Shown one piece after another: positions 27,347 to 36,230 of a stretch of DNA of 64,000 nucleotides; the first letter of the stretch is position 1; each line of letters opens with the position of its first letter. Under the pieces are notes generated by a model. That model searched no databases. It was not told the origin of the DNA and saw nothing but the letters and a program-made list of their open reading frames with translations. The stretch is taken from positions 3,348,001 through 3,412,000 of the forward strand of contig NZ_CP083590.1 in NCBI RefSeq assembly GCF_020099395.1, given 5' to 3'. Position numbers and translations under genes: made by a program. Source of the stretch: Streptomyces mobaraensis (lineage in GTDB: Bacteria; Actinomycetota; Actinomycetes; Streptomycetales; Streptomycetaceae).

Positions 27347-29002
27347 TCAGAAGCCGCGCGTCCGCTTCGCCGCGCGCCGCGACGCCGCCCCGCCCGGCAC
27401 CACCAGGAACATCCGGGCCACCTCCGACCCCAGGTTCACCCCGATGGCGATGGCCAAGGCCAGTGCCGCGGCCTTGGTGAGGCTGGCCATGCCGGTGTCC
27501 AGCTCGTTCTTGGCGAAGTTCAGCAGCGCGAAGTACACCGCGCTACCGGGCAGCAGCGGCCCGATGGCCGCCGTGACGTACGGCAGCGCCGACGTGTACT
27601 GGTACCGCGCGAGCAGCTGTCCGAAGAGGCCGACCAGCCCGGCGGCGATGGCGGTGGCGGGCACCGGGTCGAGGCCGCCGGTGTCGGCGAGCGCCCCGTA
27701 GACCACCCAGGCGACGCCGCCGTTGAGCGTCGCGTACAGCACGGTGTGACGTTCCTGCTGGAGCAGGACGGCGAACGAGAAGGCCAGCAGCATCGCCGCG
27801 ACGATCTGCACGACGGGCCGTTCCTGACGCTGGAGCGCCGCCTCCGGGTCGAGCGTGGTGCCGCCGATCCGCACACCGCCGTAGAGCACCATCATCACGC
27901 CGCAGACGATGCCGACGATCAGGTAGCCCACCTCCAGCAGACGTGCCGAGGCGGTGATGTAGAAGCCGGTCAGGCCGTCCTGGACGCCCGCGACCAGCGC
28001 CCGTCCCGGGATCAGGGCGAACAGCCCACCGGTGATCACGGCGGACGCCTGTACATGCACCTGGTCCTGGGCGGTGCTGAGCGCCACGCCCATCGCCGCC
28101 GGGGGCATCGCGGCCACCACGAACTGGTAGAACTCCGGCAGCCCGCGCCCCGAGGCGAGCCACGCCAGCCGGTCGCCCAGCATGGCGCCGACCGCCGCCG
28201 CGAGGAACACCACGACGCCGCCGCCGACCAGCATGCTCGCCGCGCCGGCGAGCAGCCCGGCGGACAGCGTCAGGCCCCAGCCGGGGTACGGGTGCCGGTT
28301 GCGGCGGATCTCGGCGAGACCGCGGTACGCCTCCTCCAGGGTGAGCCCCTGGGTCGTGATGTCGTGGACGAGGCGGAAGACGGCCGAGAGACGGGTGTAG
28401 TCCGTGCCACGCCTGCGCACGGTGCGGCTGGCGGTGACGGGATCGTCCACGAGGGACGGCTGGTAGCTGACGGACAGCAGAGTGAACGTCGCGTTGGGCT
28501 CGCAGCGGTGCAGCCCGTAGGCGTGCGCGACGCCGTACATCGCCGCTTCGACGTCCTCGGCGCCCTCGCCGCCCGCGAGCAGCAGCTCGCCGATGCGCAG
28601 GGTCAGGTCGAGCACGCGCGGGACGGCCGGCCCGGTCTCCTCCTCCTTGACCGCGCGCTCCGGCAGCGGCCGCTCGCCGACCGGCATCCGGACCATGGTC
28701 CGCATCCGGTCCTGCCAGGGCGCGTCCTTGGTGAGGCTGACGAGGGGGGTGCCGAGCGGCGGAGTGATCTCCGGGTACGCGAGCGAGGCGGGCCGGCTGA
28801 AGGCCGAACCCTCCGGACGTCGGTCCTCCGGTTCCGCCACGCCCTCGGGGACGGCGAACTCCGACGTCGGATGCTCGTCCTCCGGGGGCGCCGGCAAGGG
28901 CACCCCGAGGGGCGGGGTGAACGCGCTGCGCGCCTCGTCGCTCTGCGGTTTGCGGTCCTCGCCCGGATCCGGTGGGCCGCCGCCCCGCTGCTGATCAGCC
29001 AC
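27347..29002 (-). CDS. ThrE-family threonine/serine exporter
   Basis: About 551 residues. A hydrophilic N-terminal region (about 130 residues, two copies of a TPPLGxPL-type motif) precedes a cytoplasmic ThrE/DUF1212 domain (LDLTLRIGELLLAGGEGAED; PNATFTLLSVSYQPSLVDDP) and about ten membrane helices ending in a ThrE_2 half. It probably exports small amino acids such as threonine or serine by proton motive force. GTG 29002 follows GAGGAG at six bases; the preceding GTG is also possible. It lies downstream of the DedA gene on the same strand (178-bp gap). The repeated N-terminal motif is unusual relative to Corynebacterium ThrE. Confidence 0.88.
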   Translation of the reverse strand: MADQQRGGGPPDPGEDRKPQSDEARSAFTPPLGVPLPAPPEDEHPTSEFAVPEGVAEPEDRRPEGSAFSRPASLAYPEITPPLGTPLVSLTKDAPWQDRMRTMVRMPVGERPLPERAVKEEETGPAVPRVLDLTLRIGELLLAGGEGAEDVEAAMYGVAHAYGLHRCEPNATFTLLSVSYQPSLVDDPVTASRTVRRRGTDYTRLSAVFRLVHDITTQGLTLEEAYRGLAEIRRNRHPYPGWGLTLSAGLLAGAASMLVGGGVVVFLAAAVGAMLGDRLAWLASGRGLPEFYQFVVAAMPPAAMGVALSTAQDQVHVQASAVITGGLFALIPGRALVAGVQDGLTGFYITASARLLEVGYLIVGIVCGVMMVLYGGVRIGGTTLDPEAALQRQERPVVQIVAAMLLAFSFAVLLQQERHTVLYATLNGGVAWVVYGALADTGGLDPVPATAIAAGLVGLFGQLLARYQYTSALPYVTAAIGPLLPGSAVYFALLNFAKNELDTGMASLTKAAALALAIAIGVNLGSEVARMFLVVPGGAASRRAAKRTRGF

Positions 29003-29180
29003 CACGCGCTCCTCTACGCCTCCTGCCCAGGTCAACCATGCCCGATCAGGAGTACGAGTGCCCAGTGGGGGTGGGGAGACGCGTGTGAGGTCCGGCGGGG
29101 GCGTGGGTGAGCGACCCCTCAGGGGATGGACGGCCGGGTGGGCAGGCAGGAGGACGGCCGGGGACGCGGCGGGGCGTACG

Positions 29181-30446
29181 TCAGCGGCGCGCGTGCCGGC
29201 CGCGGGGGCCGCGGTTCGGGTCCTGCGGGTCGTGCTCGTCCTGCGGGGGCCGGGTGCCCTGCCCGTCCTGTGAGGGCTGGGAGTACGCGGAGTACCGGGG
29301 GTCCTCCGTGTACTGCGGCTGCGGCGGCTGATGCGGCTGCGGCTGCCGGCTGTGGAGAGGCTGCTGGGCGGCCTGGGGGTACGGGGCGGCCGGGGAGTAC
29401 GCGGGGTTCGGGAGGTGCTGCGGGTTCTGCGGGTTCTGCGGGGCCGGCGGCATCTGCGCGGTCGGCGCGTAGGAGTACTGCCCGGCCTGCGGAGCCTGCG
29501 GGTGCTGTGCGGGCTGGGGGTGCTGTGCGGGCTGGGGGTACTGGCCCGGCTGGTGCGGGCCCGGCTGCGGGTACGGAGCGGCCTGCGGGGGCTGGGCACC
29601 CTGCGGCCCGCGTACGTCACGAACACCGTCCGGCGCCGGCCCCGGCTGCTGCTTCCCCGACCGCCCCTGCTTCCGCGCGGCCTGCTGTCCCTGCTCGGGC
29701 TGCCGCAGCGGATACGGCTGCACGTCCTGGTAGTGCGGCGGCACCTGGGTGTACTGGCGGGGCGGCTGGGGCCCGCTGGGCACCCCGTCGGCGTCGGGCG
29801 CCGGCCCGGCCGCGCGGGACTTGGACCGGGCGCGCAGCAGCTCGATCGCGACCGGCACGACCGACACCAGCACGATCGCGACCAGCATCGCCTCGATGTT
29901 GGTCCGCACGAACTCGATCTTGCCGAGCACCGCGCCCAGCAGCGTCACACCGGCGCCCCACAGGGTGCCGCCGATGATGTTGAAGATCAGGAAGGAGCGG
30001 TAGTTCATCCGGCTCACGCCGGCGATGATCGGCGTGAAGGTGCGGATGATCGGCACGAACCGGGCCAGGACCAGGGACTTCGGTCCGTACTTCTCGAAGA
30101 AGTCGTGGGCCTTCTCGACGTTCTCCTGCTTGAAGAGCCTGGAGTCCGGGCGCCGGAAGAGGGCGGGGCCCACCTTGCGTCCGAAGAGGTAGCCCGCCTG
30201 GTCGCCGAGGACCGCCGCCAGCACGACCATGGCGCACACCGCCCACAGCGGGTAGTCGTTCAGCTTGCCCGTGGTCACCAGCAGACCCGTGGTGAAGAGG
30301 AGCGAGTCGCCCGGGAGGAAGAAGCCGATCAGCAGGCCGGACTCGGCGAAGACGATCGCCAGCACACCGAGCAGGCCGAACTGGCCGATCAGGTAGTCCG
30401 CGTCCAGCCACTGGGGGCCGAGCGCGAGTGTGGTCACGGGGGTCAC
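29181..30446 (-). CDS. DedA-family membrane protein with long Pro/Gln-rich tail
   Basis: 421 residues. The first ~215 residues are a typical DedA/SNARE-associated protein (FAESGLLIGFFLPGDSLLFT; GDQAGYLFGRKVGPALF; KYGPKSLVLARFVPIIRTF; FNIIGGTLWGAG), a polyprenyl-phosphate/phospholipid transporter-like family. From about residue 225 the protein becomes a ~195-residue low-complexity tail of Pro, Gln, Tyr and His (repeats such as QPAQHPQPAQHPQ), ending in a basic RGPRGRHARR. Such tails are absent from E. coli DedA proteins. The start GTG follows GGAG at nine bases; another GTG three codons in is possible. Confidence 0.88.
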   Translation of the reverse strand: MTPVTTLALGPQWLDADYLIGQFGLLGVLAIVFAESGLLIGFFLPGDSLLFTTGLLVTTGKLNDYPLWAVCAMVVLAAVLGDQAGYLFGRKVGPALFRRPDSRLFKQENVEKAHDFFEKYGPKSLVLARFVPIIRTFTPIIAGVSRMNYRSFLIFNIIGGTLWGAGVTLLGAVLGKIEFVRTNIEAMLVAIVLVSVVPVAIELLRARSKSRAAGPAPDADGVPSGPQPPRQYTQVPPHYQDVQPYPLRQPEQGQQAARKQGRSGKQQPGPAPDGVRDVRGPQGAQPPQAAPYPQPGPHQPGQYPQPAQHPQPAQHPQAPQAGQYSYAPTAQMPPAPQNPQNPQHLPNPAYSPAAPYPQAAQQPLHSRQPQPHQPPQPQYTEDPRYSAYSQPSQDGQGTRPPQDEHDPQDPNRGPRGRHARR

Positions 30447-30716
30447 GGTGACAGGCTCCTGGGTCGAGGGCGCAGGCTCGTGCGAGGCCCGGGCACAGGC
30501 GGGGGGAGAAGGCGTGCCGTTCAACGGTAGCAACGCGGCCGGGAACCCCCCGGTTCCAGTCGCACCGCCCGCACTCCCCCCGCTCGCCCCTCCAGGCCCG
30601 CGCCCCCGCCTGTCGCCGCGCTTCGCCCGGTCGGGGCAACCCCGTGCCGCCGGGGTGCGTCCCGCTCGTCAGGCGGAAGAATCTCCGTACAGACCGAACG
30701 GACGAAGGTGGCAGGG

Positions 30717-31085
30717 ATGGGCATCGACGAGTATGGCGGCGGTCAGCACGAGCAGGCCGATGTGCTCGTGGTCACGACGAACGACGTGCCCGGGTACCGG
30801 GTCGAGCGCGTGATCGGCGAGGTCTTCGGCCTCACGGTGCGTTCCCGGCACGTCGGCAGCCAGATCGGCGCCGGCCTGAAGTCGCTGATCGGCGGCGAGC
30901 TCAAGGGGCTCACCAAGACCCTGGTCCAGACCCGCAACCAGGCGATGGAGCGCCTGGTCGAGCAGGCCAGGGCCCGGGGCGCCAACGCGGTCCTGATGTT
31001 CCGCTTCGACGTCACCGAGGCGGCGGACGTCGGCACGGAGGTGTGCGCGTACGGCACGGCGGTGGTGATCGCTCCGCATTCGTGA
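30717..31085 (+). CDS. YbjQ/UPF0145 family protein
   Basis: 122 residues. The family core is DVLVVTTNDVPGYRVERVIG, then GLTVRSRHVGSQIGAGLKSL, ARGANAVLMFRFD and EVCAYGTAVVI. YbjQ-like proteins form pentamers of unknown function; some are metal-associated. ATG 30717 is used; a GTG nine bases earlier is in frame. It is divergent from the DedA gene across 270 bp and followed by a hairpin at 31157. Confidence 0.85.
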   Translation: MGIDEYGGGQHEQADVLVVTTNDVPGYRVERVIGEVFGLTVRSRHVGSQIGAGLKSLIGGELKGLTKTLVQTRNQAMERLVEQARARGANAVLMFRFDVTEAADVGTEVCAYGTAVVIAPHS

Positions 31086-31156
31086 CGGGCCCCGGCCCCG
31101 CCCCGCGGCGGACCGCGTAGCGGGGCGGAGACCCGTGTGATGAGGAAAAACGGTCC

Positions 31157-31180
31157 AGCGCCACCCGCACGGGTGGCGCT
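31157..31180 (+). terminator. hairpin downstream of the YbjQ-like gene
   Basis: A 10-bp perfect stem AGCGCCACCC / GGGTGGCGCT with a four-base GCAC loop, 70 bp past the stop and before the Uma2 gene. Confidence 0.55.
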
Positions 31181-31241
31181 ACGGTCGGAGGCGGGAGCGA
31201 CGCGCCGAGCACCCGCCACGATCTCCGCCATGGGAGCAGTG

Positions 31242-31853
31242 ATGGCCTCAGGAGCCAGCCGACAGGACGAGCAGGCCACACCCGAGAACTGGATGTACCC
31301 GCCGGCCGACGGTTGGACGTACGACCAGGTGAAGGAGCTGGTCCTGCCGTTCGACTGGGAGCTACTGGGCGGGAAGATCGTGGTACGAGGGGCGGCGAAG
31401 TGGTGGCACAACACGGTGCGGGACGAGCTGTATTACCGCCTGCGGGGCGACAAGCCGGCCGGCTTGATGGTCAACAGTGAGCAGTCGATCCTCATCGACC
31501 GGAAGAACGCGCCGAAGCCGGACATCGTCGTCTTCGACAGGACCGGCCTCGACATCGCCACGGTGGACTGCATCCCGGCGGAGAAAGTCGTACTCGCCGT
31601 GGAAGTGGTGTCACCGGGCTCCGCTTCGGAGGACCGTCTGTACAAGCCCGCTGTGTACAGCGGCGCGGGCATCGGCTCCTACTGGCGCGTGGAACGTGAC
31701 GAGGACGAGGCGCCGGTGCTGTACGAGTTCTGGAAGCACCGCGAGGTGGACTGTTACATTCCCCGGCCCGACCAGGCCATTCACGTCGGCACCCTCAAGA
31801 CCGACCAGCCTTTCCCCGTCGAGATCGATCTCCGCTCGCTGATCGACTTCTGA
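31242..31853 (+). CDS. Uma2-family (DUF820, restriction-endonuclease fold) protein
   Basis: 203 residues. The PD-(D/E)xK-like core is visible: KPDIVVFDR (catalytic Asp) followed by KVVLAVEVVSPGSASEDRLYKPAVYSGAG, with the Glu-x-x-Ser and Lys of the family. Uma2 proteins are widespread in cyanobacteria and Streptomyces, often in many copies; nuclease activity is predicted but mostly untested. The ATG at 31242 follows GGAG at five bases. It appears to be a single-gene unit. Confidence 0.85.
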   Translation: MASGASRQDEQATPENWMYPPADGWTYDQVKELVLPFDWELLGGKIVVRGAAKWWHNTVRDELYYRLRGDKPAGLMVNSEQSILIDRKNAPKPDIVVFDRTGLDIATVDCIPAEKVVLAVEVVSPGSASEDRLYKPAVYSGAGIGSYWRVERDEDEAPVLYEFWKHREVDCYIPRPDQAIHVGTLKTDQPFPVEIDLRSLIDF

Positions 31854-31873
31854 GCTCCCGGCGCGGCCCGGTC

Positions 31874-32479
31874 TCACGCGCCCTCCTCCGGGGACGTAGT
31901 GACCCCCTCCCACGGGTCGCCCTCGCCCGCCATCACGTACGCGCCCGCCTCCAGGCGTTCGATCAGGCCGCGGGCCCACTCCTCCCCCGTCGCCACCGTG
32001 TGCAGCCAGAGGTCCCGGACCTCGCCGAGGTGGCCCTGGTCGTGGGCGCCGGCGGGCGGTGGCCAGTGGTGGCGGATCTCCGTGCGCCAGGATTCCAGCG
32101 CGGCCACGCGCTGCCGGAGCAGGGTGATCGCCTCGGCGCGCGGGAGGTCGACGAGGAAGCCCACCGCGGCCGTCAGGTGGTCGATCTTCCGGTCGTGGTC
32201 GGACAGGGCCTGCCGCAGCAGCCGGAGGTACTCGGCCTCGCCCGCGGCCGTCAGCTCGTACTCGGTGCGCGGCGGGCCGCCGGCCTCGCTCGGGGCGGTG
32301 TCGTGCGCGGTGAGCAGGCCCTGGCCGGCCATGGCCTTGAGCGCGTGGTAGATCGAGCCCGGTTTCGCCTGGGACCACTCGTGCGCTCCCCAGAACTCCA
32401 GGGAGGAGCGCACCTGGTAGCCATGGGCGCGGCCGTGCCGCCGGACCGCCCCCAGCACCAGCAGCCGGATCGCCGACAT
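31874..32479 (-). CDS. PadR-family transcriptional regulator
   Basis: 201 residues. The N-terminal winged helix is IRLLVLGAVRRHGRAHGYQV, then WSQAKPGSIYHALKAMAGQG and EYELTAAGEAEYLRLL; a C-terminal helical dimerisation domain (Vir_act_alpha_C type) follows. PadR proteins repress neighbouring genes and respond to small phenolics or drugs. The ATG follows a GGGGAGG two bases upstream, unusually close. Convergent with the Uma2 gene; no transporter target is adjacent. Confidence 0.88.
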   Translation of the reverse strand: MSAIRLLVLGAVRRHGRAHGYQVRSSLEFWGAHEWSQAKPGSIYHALKAMAGQGLLTAHDTAPSEAGGPPRTEYELTAAGEAEYLRLLRQALSDHDRKIDHLTAAVGFLVDLPRAEAITLLRQRVAALESWRTEIRHHWPPPAGAHDQGHLGEVRDLWLHTVATGEEWARGLIERLEAGAYVMAGEGDPWEGVTTSPEEGA

Positions 32480-32561
32480 ACCTCCCCGCCCCTCTCCCAC
32501 CGTCTCCGCCGGATCTGCCGTCCCAGGTTAGGCGGCGTGCCGCAGAGCGGGCGGGCGCGGG

Positions 32562-32777
32562 TCAGGGCCGGCCGGCGGCCTCGGCCAAGGTGTGCGCGAC
32601 GAGCGCGTTGGCGTGGCCGTGGCCCAGGCCGTGCTCGGTCTTGAGCCAGGACACCAACTCCATGTGTCTCTCCAGGGGAGCGGAGCGGATGAGCTCCTTC
32701 CACTCCGCCACGGGGCGGCCGTACTTCTTCTCGATCGAGGGGAAATAGCTCACGGGACCCTTCACTGCTTCGGTCAT
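32562..32777 (-). CDS. DUF4287 small protein
   Basis: 71 residues. The sequence SYFPSIEKKYGRPVAEWKEL and WLKTEHGLGHGHANALVAH are the DUF4287 signature: a small helical cytoplasmic protein of unknown function, sometimes fused to a DUF5655 domain in longer homologues. It lies 82 bp upstream of the PadR gene on the same strand. Confidence 0.8.
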   Translation of the reverse strand: MTEAVKGPVSYFPSIEKKYGRPVAEWKELIRSAPLERHMELVSWLKTEHGLGHGHANALVAHTLAEAAGRP

Positions 32778-32855
32778 GGCGTGAGCATCCCACCCGCCAC
32801 TGACAACGGCCGGGGCGCGCGCCTCCCGTGAGCGCCCCGGCCGCTTCCGCGCGCG

Positions 32856-33407
32856 TCAGTCCGTCTGGCGCCGCTCCGCGTCGACCAGCTCGAACGCGGT
32901 CTTGCCGTCGATCGACTCGCGGATGATGTCCGCGTGCCCGGCGTGCCGGCCGATCTCCTCGACCAGGTGCACCAGGAACCACCGCATCGACACCTGGGTG
33001 TCCTTGGGGAACCAGGGGGCCGGCGGCAGCGCGAAGGTCGCCTCCAGGGAGGGCAGGGCGCGGACGAACCGCTCCACCTCGGCGGCCTGCTCCTCCCAGG
33101 CGGCGAGGAGCGCGGAGACGGTCTCGCTCTCGTCCGGGTGCCAGGCGGCCTCGAAGCGCTTCGCCGCCTCGTCGGCGTCGATGTCGGGGCTCGTGCCGCT
33201 CGCGAGCTCCAGCCAGCCTCGTTCCGCATGCATGACGTGCTTGAGCAGGCCGATCAGGGACATCTCACTGGCGCTGGGGCGGGAGCGCGCCTGCTCCTCC
33301 GTCAGACCGAGGAGCGCCCGGCGGACGCCGCCGCGCTGGGCGTCCACGAAGGCCAGCAAAGTGCCCCGCTCGTCACTGGCGTCCTTCTCGATCACAAGAG
33401 TAGGCAT
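32856..33407 (-). CDS. DinB-like (DUF664, mycothiol-transferase superfamily) protein
   Basis: 183 residues. A four-helix bundle with three potential metal-binding histidines: LLKHVMHAERGWLEL (first His), and WFLVHLVEEIGRHAGHADIIRE with two more. In actinobacteria, DinB/DUF664 members conjugate mycothiol to electrophiles or act as stress-induced hydrolases. The substrate is unknown. It starts about 95 bp downstream of the aldehyde dehydrogenase stop, on the same strand. Confidence 0.85.
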   Translation of the reverse strand: MPTLVIEKDASDERGTLLAFVDAQRGGVRRALLGLTEEQARSRPSASEMSLIGLLKHVMHAERGWLELASGTSPDIDADEAAKRFEAAWHPDESETVSALLAAWEEQAAEVERFVRALPSLEATFALPPAPWFPKDTQVSMRWFLVHLVEEIGRHAGHADIIRESIDGKTAFELVDAERRQTD

Positions 33408-33460
33408 AGGACTCCACCGATCCTTCCATCGCTTCCTGTTGACGGCTCAACAGTAGGGCG

Positions 33461-33487
33461 CCAGTAGGTCATCTCCTGACCTACTGG
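33461..33487 (-). terminator. hairpin downstream of the aldehyde dehydrogenase gene
   Basis: An 11-bp perfect stem CCAGTAGGTCA / TGACCTACTGG with a five-base loop starts 14 bp after the aldehyde dehydrogenase stop. It also lies in the promoter region of the DinB-like gene, so an operator role is possible. Confidence 0.55.
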
Positions 33488-33500
33488 GGCGGCGGGACCC

Positions 33501-34967
33501 TCAGAACGGAAAAGTGCTGCGCCCGTGCTGCACGGAGATCCACTTCGTCGTCGTGAACGCGTCCACCATGGCGTCCCCGTTGAGCCGCCCGAGGCCCGAG
33601 TGCTTCTCACCGCCGAACGGCACGATCGCCTCGTCGTGCACGGTGCCGTCGTTGACGTGGATCATGCCGGTCTCCACCCGCTGGGCGAAGCGGACGCCGC
33701 GTTCGACGTCCCCCGTGTGGACGGCGCCGCTCAGTCCGTAGGGGGTGGCGTTGGCGATCCGCAGGGCCTCTTCCTCACCGGAGAACGGAATGATCAGCGC
33801 GACGGGCCCGAAGATCTCCTGGCGGAGGACCGGGGAGTCCTCGGGGAGGTCGGTGAGGACGCTCGGCTCGACCAGGGTGCCCACCGTGCGGCCCCGGACG
33901 AGGGCGGTGGCGCCGTCCGCGACGGTCTGGTCCACGAGGGACGTGATCGCCTCCGCCTGACCCGAGTTGATCAGGGGACCGATGTGCGTGGCGGGGTCGG
34001 AGGGGTCGCCGACCTTGAGGGACTTCACTCTCGCCACGAACTTCTCGGTGAACTCGTCCAGCACCGAACGGTCCACCAGCACCCGGTTGGCGGCCATGCA
34101 GACCTGCCCCTGGTGGATGAACCGGCTGAAGACCGCCGCGTCCACCGCGTAGTCCACGTCCGCGTCGTCGAGGACGACCAGCGCGCTGTTGCCGCCCAGT
34201 TCGAGCACCACCCGCTTGAAGTGCGAGGCGGCGACGGTCGCCACGTGCCGGCCGACCTTGTCGGAGCCGGTGAACGACAGCACCTTGGGCACCGGGTGTT
34301 CGATCAGCGCGTCCCCGATCTCCGCGATATCGGTGACCAGGACGTTCAGCACGCCAGGCGGCAGCCCCGCGTCCTCCAGCACCTTGGCGAGCAGGCCGCC
34401 GCCGCAGACGGGCGTGTTCTGGTGCGGCTTGAGCACCACCGCGTTGCCGAGCGCCAGGGCGGGCGCCACGGACTTCAGCGACAGCAGGAACGGGAAGTTG
34501 AACGGGCTGATCACACCGACGACCCCGACCGGCAGCCGGTAGAGCCGGTTCTCTCGGGTGTCGTCCGGCGAGGGCAGGATGCGGCCTTCCGGGCGCAGGG
34601 CGATCTGCAGCGCGTCCCGGAGGAACTCCCGCGCCAGGTGCAGCTCGAAGCCGGCCTTCAGCGCCGTCCCGCCGCACTCCGCCATGATCACCGAGGCCAG
34701 TTCGTCCTCGTGGTCGTCGATGATCCGCAGCGCGCGCTCGAAGACCAGCCGCCGGGTGTACGGGTTGGTCCTCCCCCACGCCACCTGGGCGCGCTCGGCC
34801 GCCCGGTACGCCTCGTCGACCTCGTCCACGCCGGCCACCGTGATGGAGGCGAGCTTCTCCCCGTCGTACGGGTTGAAGTCGACGATGTCCCACGAGCCCG
34901 TACCGGGCCGCCAGCGGCCGTCGATGTACTGGTACGCGAGGTCCTTGAACGCGGAGGAGTACGACAT
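33501..34967 (-). CDS. NAD(P)-dependent aldehyde dehydrogenase
   Basis: 488 residues, full length. Motifs: GVISPFNFPFLLSLKSVAPA with Asn, FTGSDKVGRHVA (cofactor), general-base Glu in VVLELGGNSALVVL, and catalytic Cys in FIHQGQVCMAANRVLV, then EIFGPVALI. It oxidises aldehydes to acids; residues near the cysteine resemble benzaldehyde/vanillin-type dehydrogenases, but the substrate cannot be fixed by sequence. Co-directional with the WhiJ-like regulator upstream (81-bp gap). Confidence 0.93.
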   Translation of the reverse strand: MSYSSAFKDLAYQYIDGRWRPGTGSWDIVDFNPYDGEKLASITVAGVDEVDEAYRAAERAQVAWGRTNPYTRRLVFERALRIIDDHEDELASVIMAECGGTALKAGFELHLAREFLRDALQIALRPEGRILPSPDDTRENRLYRLPVGVVGVISPFNFPFLLSLKSVAPALALGNAVVLKPHQNTPVCGGGLLAKVLEDAGLPPGVLNVLVTDIAEIGDALIEHPVPKVLSFTGSDKVGRHVATVAASHFKRVVLELGGNSALVVLDDADVDYAVDAAVFSRFIHQGQVCMAANRVLVDRSVLDEFTEKFVARVKSLKVGDPSDPATHIGPLINSGQAEAITSLVDQTVADGATALVRGRTVGTLVEPSVLTDLPEDSPVLRQEIFGPVALIIPFSGEEEALRIANATPYGLSGAVHTGDVERGVRFAQRVETGMIHVNDGTVHDEAIVPFGGEKHSGLGRLNGDAMVDAFTTTKWISVQHGRSTFPF

Positions 34968-35048
34968 CCGTCATCCCTGTCTGCCGGAGCCCGACCGTCC
35001 GGCCGGGCTGGTTCAGACTTGCTGATTGGCCGTCATCGTACTGACGAG

Positions 35049-35912
35049 CTAGGGGAGTTGGAGTAACCGGCGCATGAGGTCGCGCGTTCCCGACGGGGAC
35101 AGGCTGTCCGCGCGCAGCCGCCCCATGACGCGCTCGTACTGGGCGACCTCATCCGGCTTGTCCAGGTAGAGCGCGCCCGTGAGGTGCTCCAGGTACACCA
35201 CGTCGGGCAGGTCCGACTCGGGGAAGCGGAGCACGGTGAACGCCCCGCTCTCGCCAGCGTGACCACCGTGCCGGAAGGGCATCACCTGGAGGGTCACATT
35301 GGGCTGTTCGGAGAGGTCGATGAGGTGCTGGAGCTGCCCGCGCATCACGTCCGCGTCGCCGTAGGGGCGGTGCAGCGCGGCCTCGTCGAGGACGGCGTGG
35401 AAGTGCGGCGCCCGCTCGGAGAACAGCAGCTTCTGCCGCTCCATGCGCAGCGACACCCGGCGTTCGACCTCGGCGGGGTCGGCCGTGGGCTGGCCCCGGA
35501 CGACGACGGCGTGCGCGTAGCCCTCGGTCTGGAGCAGGCCGTGGACGAACTGCACCTCGTAGATCCCGATGTGCGAGGCGGCGCCCTCCAGGCCGACGTA
35601 GGTCTGGAACCAGCTCGGCAGCACATCGCCGTAGCTGTGCCACCAGCCGGCGACGTTGGCCTCCCTGGCCAGGCCGAGCAGCGCCTCGCGCTCGCTCTCC
35701 CGGGTGATGCCGTAGAGGGTGAGCAGGTCCTCCACGTCCCGCGTCTTGAAGCTCACCCTGCCGAGCTCCATGCGGCTGATCTTCGACTCGGACGCGCGGA
35801 TCGAGTACCCGGCCGCCTCGCGGGTGATCCCCCGGGACTCGCGCAACTTCCTCAGCTGGGAGCCGAGGAGTATGCGGCGTACCACGGAACCGCTCGACTC
35901 GCTCGTGGTCAT
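35049..35912 (-). CDS. WhiJ-like XRE regulator with DUF5753 domain
   Basis: 287 residues. N-terminal Cro/C1 HTH (residues about 16–70: LRKLRESRGITREAAGYSI; SKISRMELGRVSFKTRDVED), then the Streptomyces-specific DUF5753 domain (WWHSYGDVLPSWFQTYVGLE; VQFVHGLLQTEGYAHAVV; VTLQVMPFRHGGHAGESGAF). WhiJ-type proteins repress developmental genes and work with small DUF397 proteins. Here the DUF397 and ATP-binding partner genes are directly adjacent. The promoter lies in the 318-bp region shared with the divergent ATP-binding gene. Confidence 0.93.
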   Translation of the reverse strand: MTTSESSGSVVRRILLGSQLRKLRESRGITREAAGYSIRASESKISRMELGRVSFKTRDVEDLLTLYGITRESEREALLGLAREANVAGWWHSYGDVLPSWFQTYVGLEGAASHIGIYEVQFVHGLLQTEGYAHAVVVRGQPTADPAEVERRVSLRMERQKLLFSERAPHFHAVLDEAALHRPYGDADVMRGQLQHLIDLSEQPNVTLQVMPFRHGGHAGESGAFTVLRFPESDLPDVVYLEHLTGALYLDKPDEVAQYERVMGRLRADSLSPSGTRDLMRRLLQLP

Positions 35913-36230
35913 CTCGTCGACCCTTCCTTCCGGTCTGGTCCGGCCTGTCCGTCCGCCGTCGCGCTCACCCTTCCGAGGGTGACCCCCGCTCCCCCTCGGC
36001 GCCGAAGTCTGCCACCCCCGGGCATCGTTGTGTGCACATCCGGTTACGGATACCGGCCAACGACGGGTGCGCTACGGCGAGGGGCGTAGGAATAATTGCT
36101 CCCCAATCCTCTTGTGCGCCCCCAAATCCCCCACGTGCACGTGCATCTGCCCTTGCATCCGCCCTGCGCATCGGAAACGATGGACCCCGCACACGTGCAC
36201 GTCACGTCCACGATTGCAGGAGTGCCTCGG
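35913..36230. promoter_or_regulatory. divergent promoter region of the WhiJ-like triad
   Basis: 318 bp between the XRE gene (leftward) and the ATP-binding gene (rightward). The half nearer the ATP-binding gene holds two CACGTGCACGT blocks (36132–36142 and 36192–36202), and a TGTGCACA palindrome lies near 36028. The start of the ATP-binding gene is fixed by AGGAG eight bases before ATG 36231. Confidence 0.55.
36135..36150 (+). promoter_or_regulatory. 16-bp candidate operator, copy 1 (GTGCACGTGCATCTGC)
   Basis: GTGCACGTGCATCTGC contains the perfect palindrome TGCACGTGCA. It lies 80 bp upstream of the ATP-binding gene in that gene's orientation. An identical 16-mer is found upstream of the DUF397 gene (37069–37084, minus strand). 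Confidence 0.6.
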
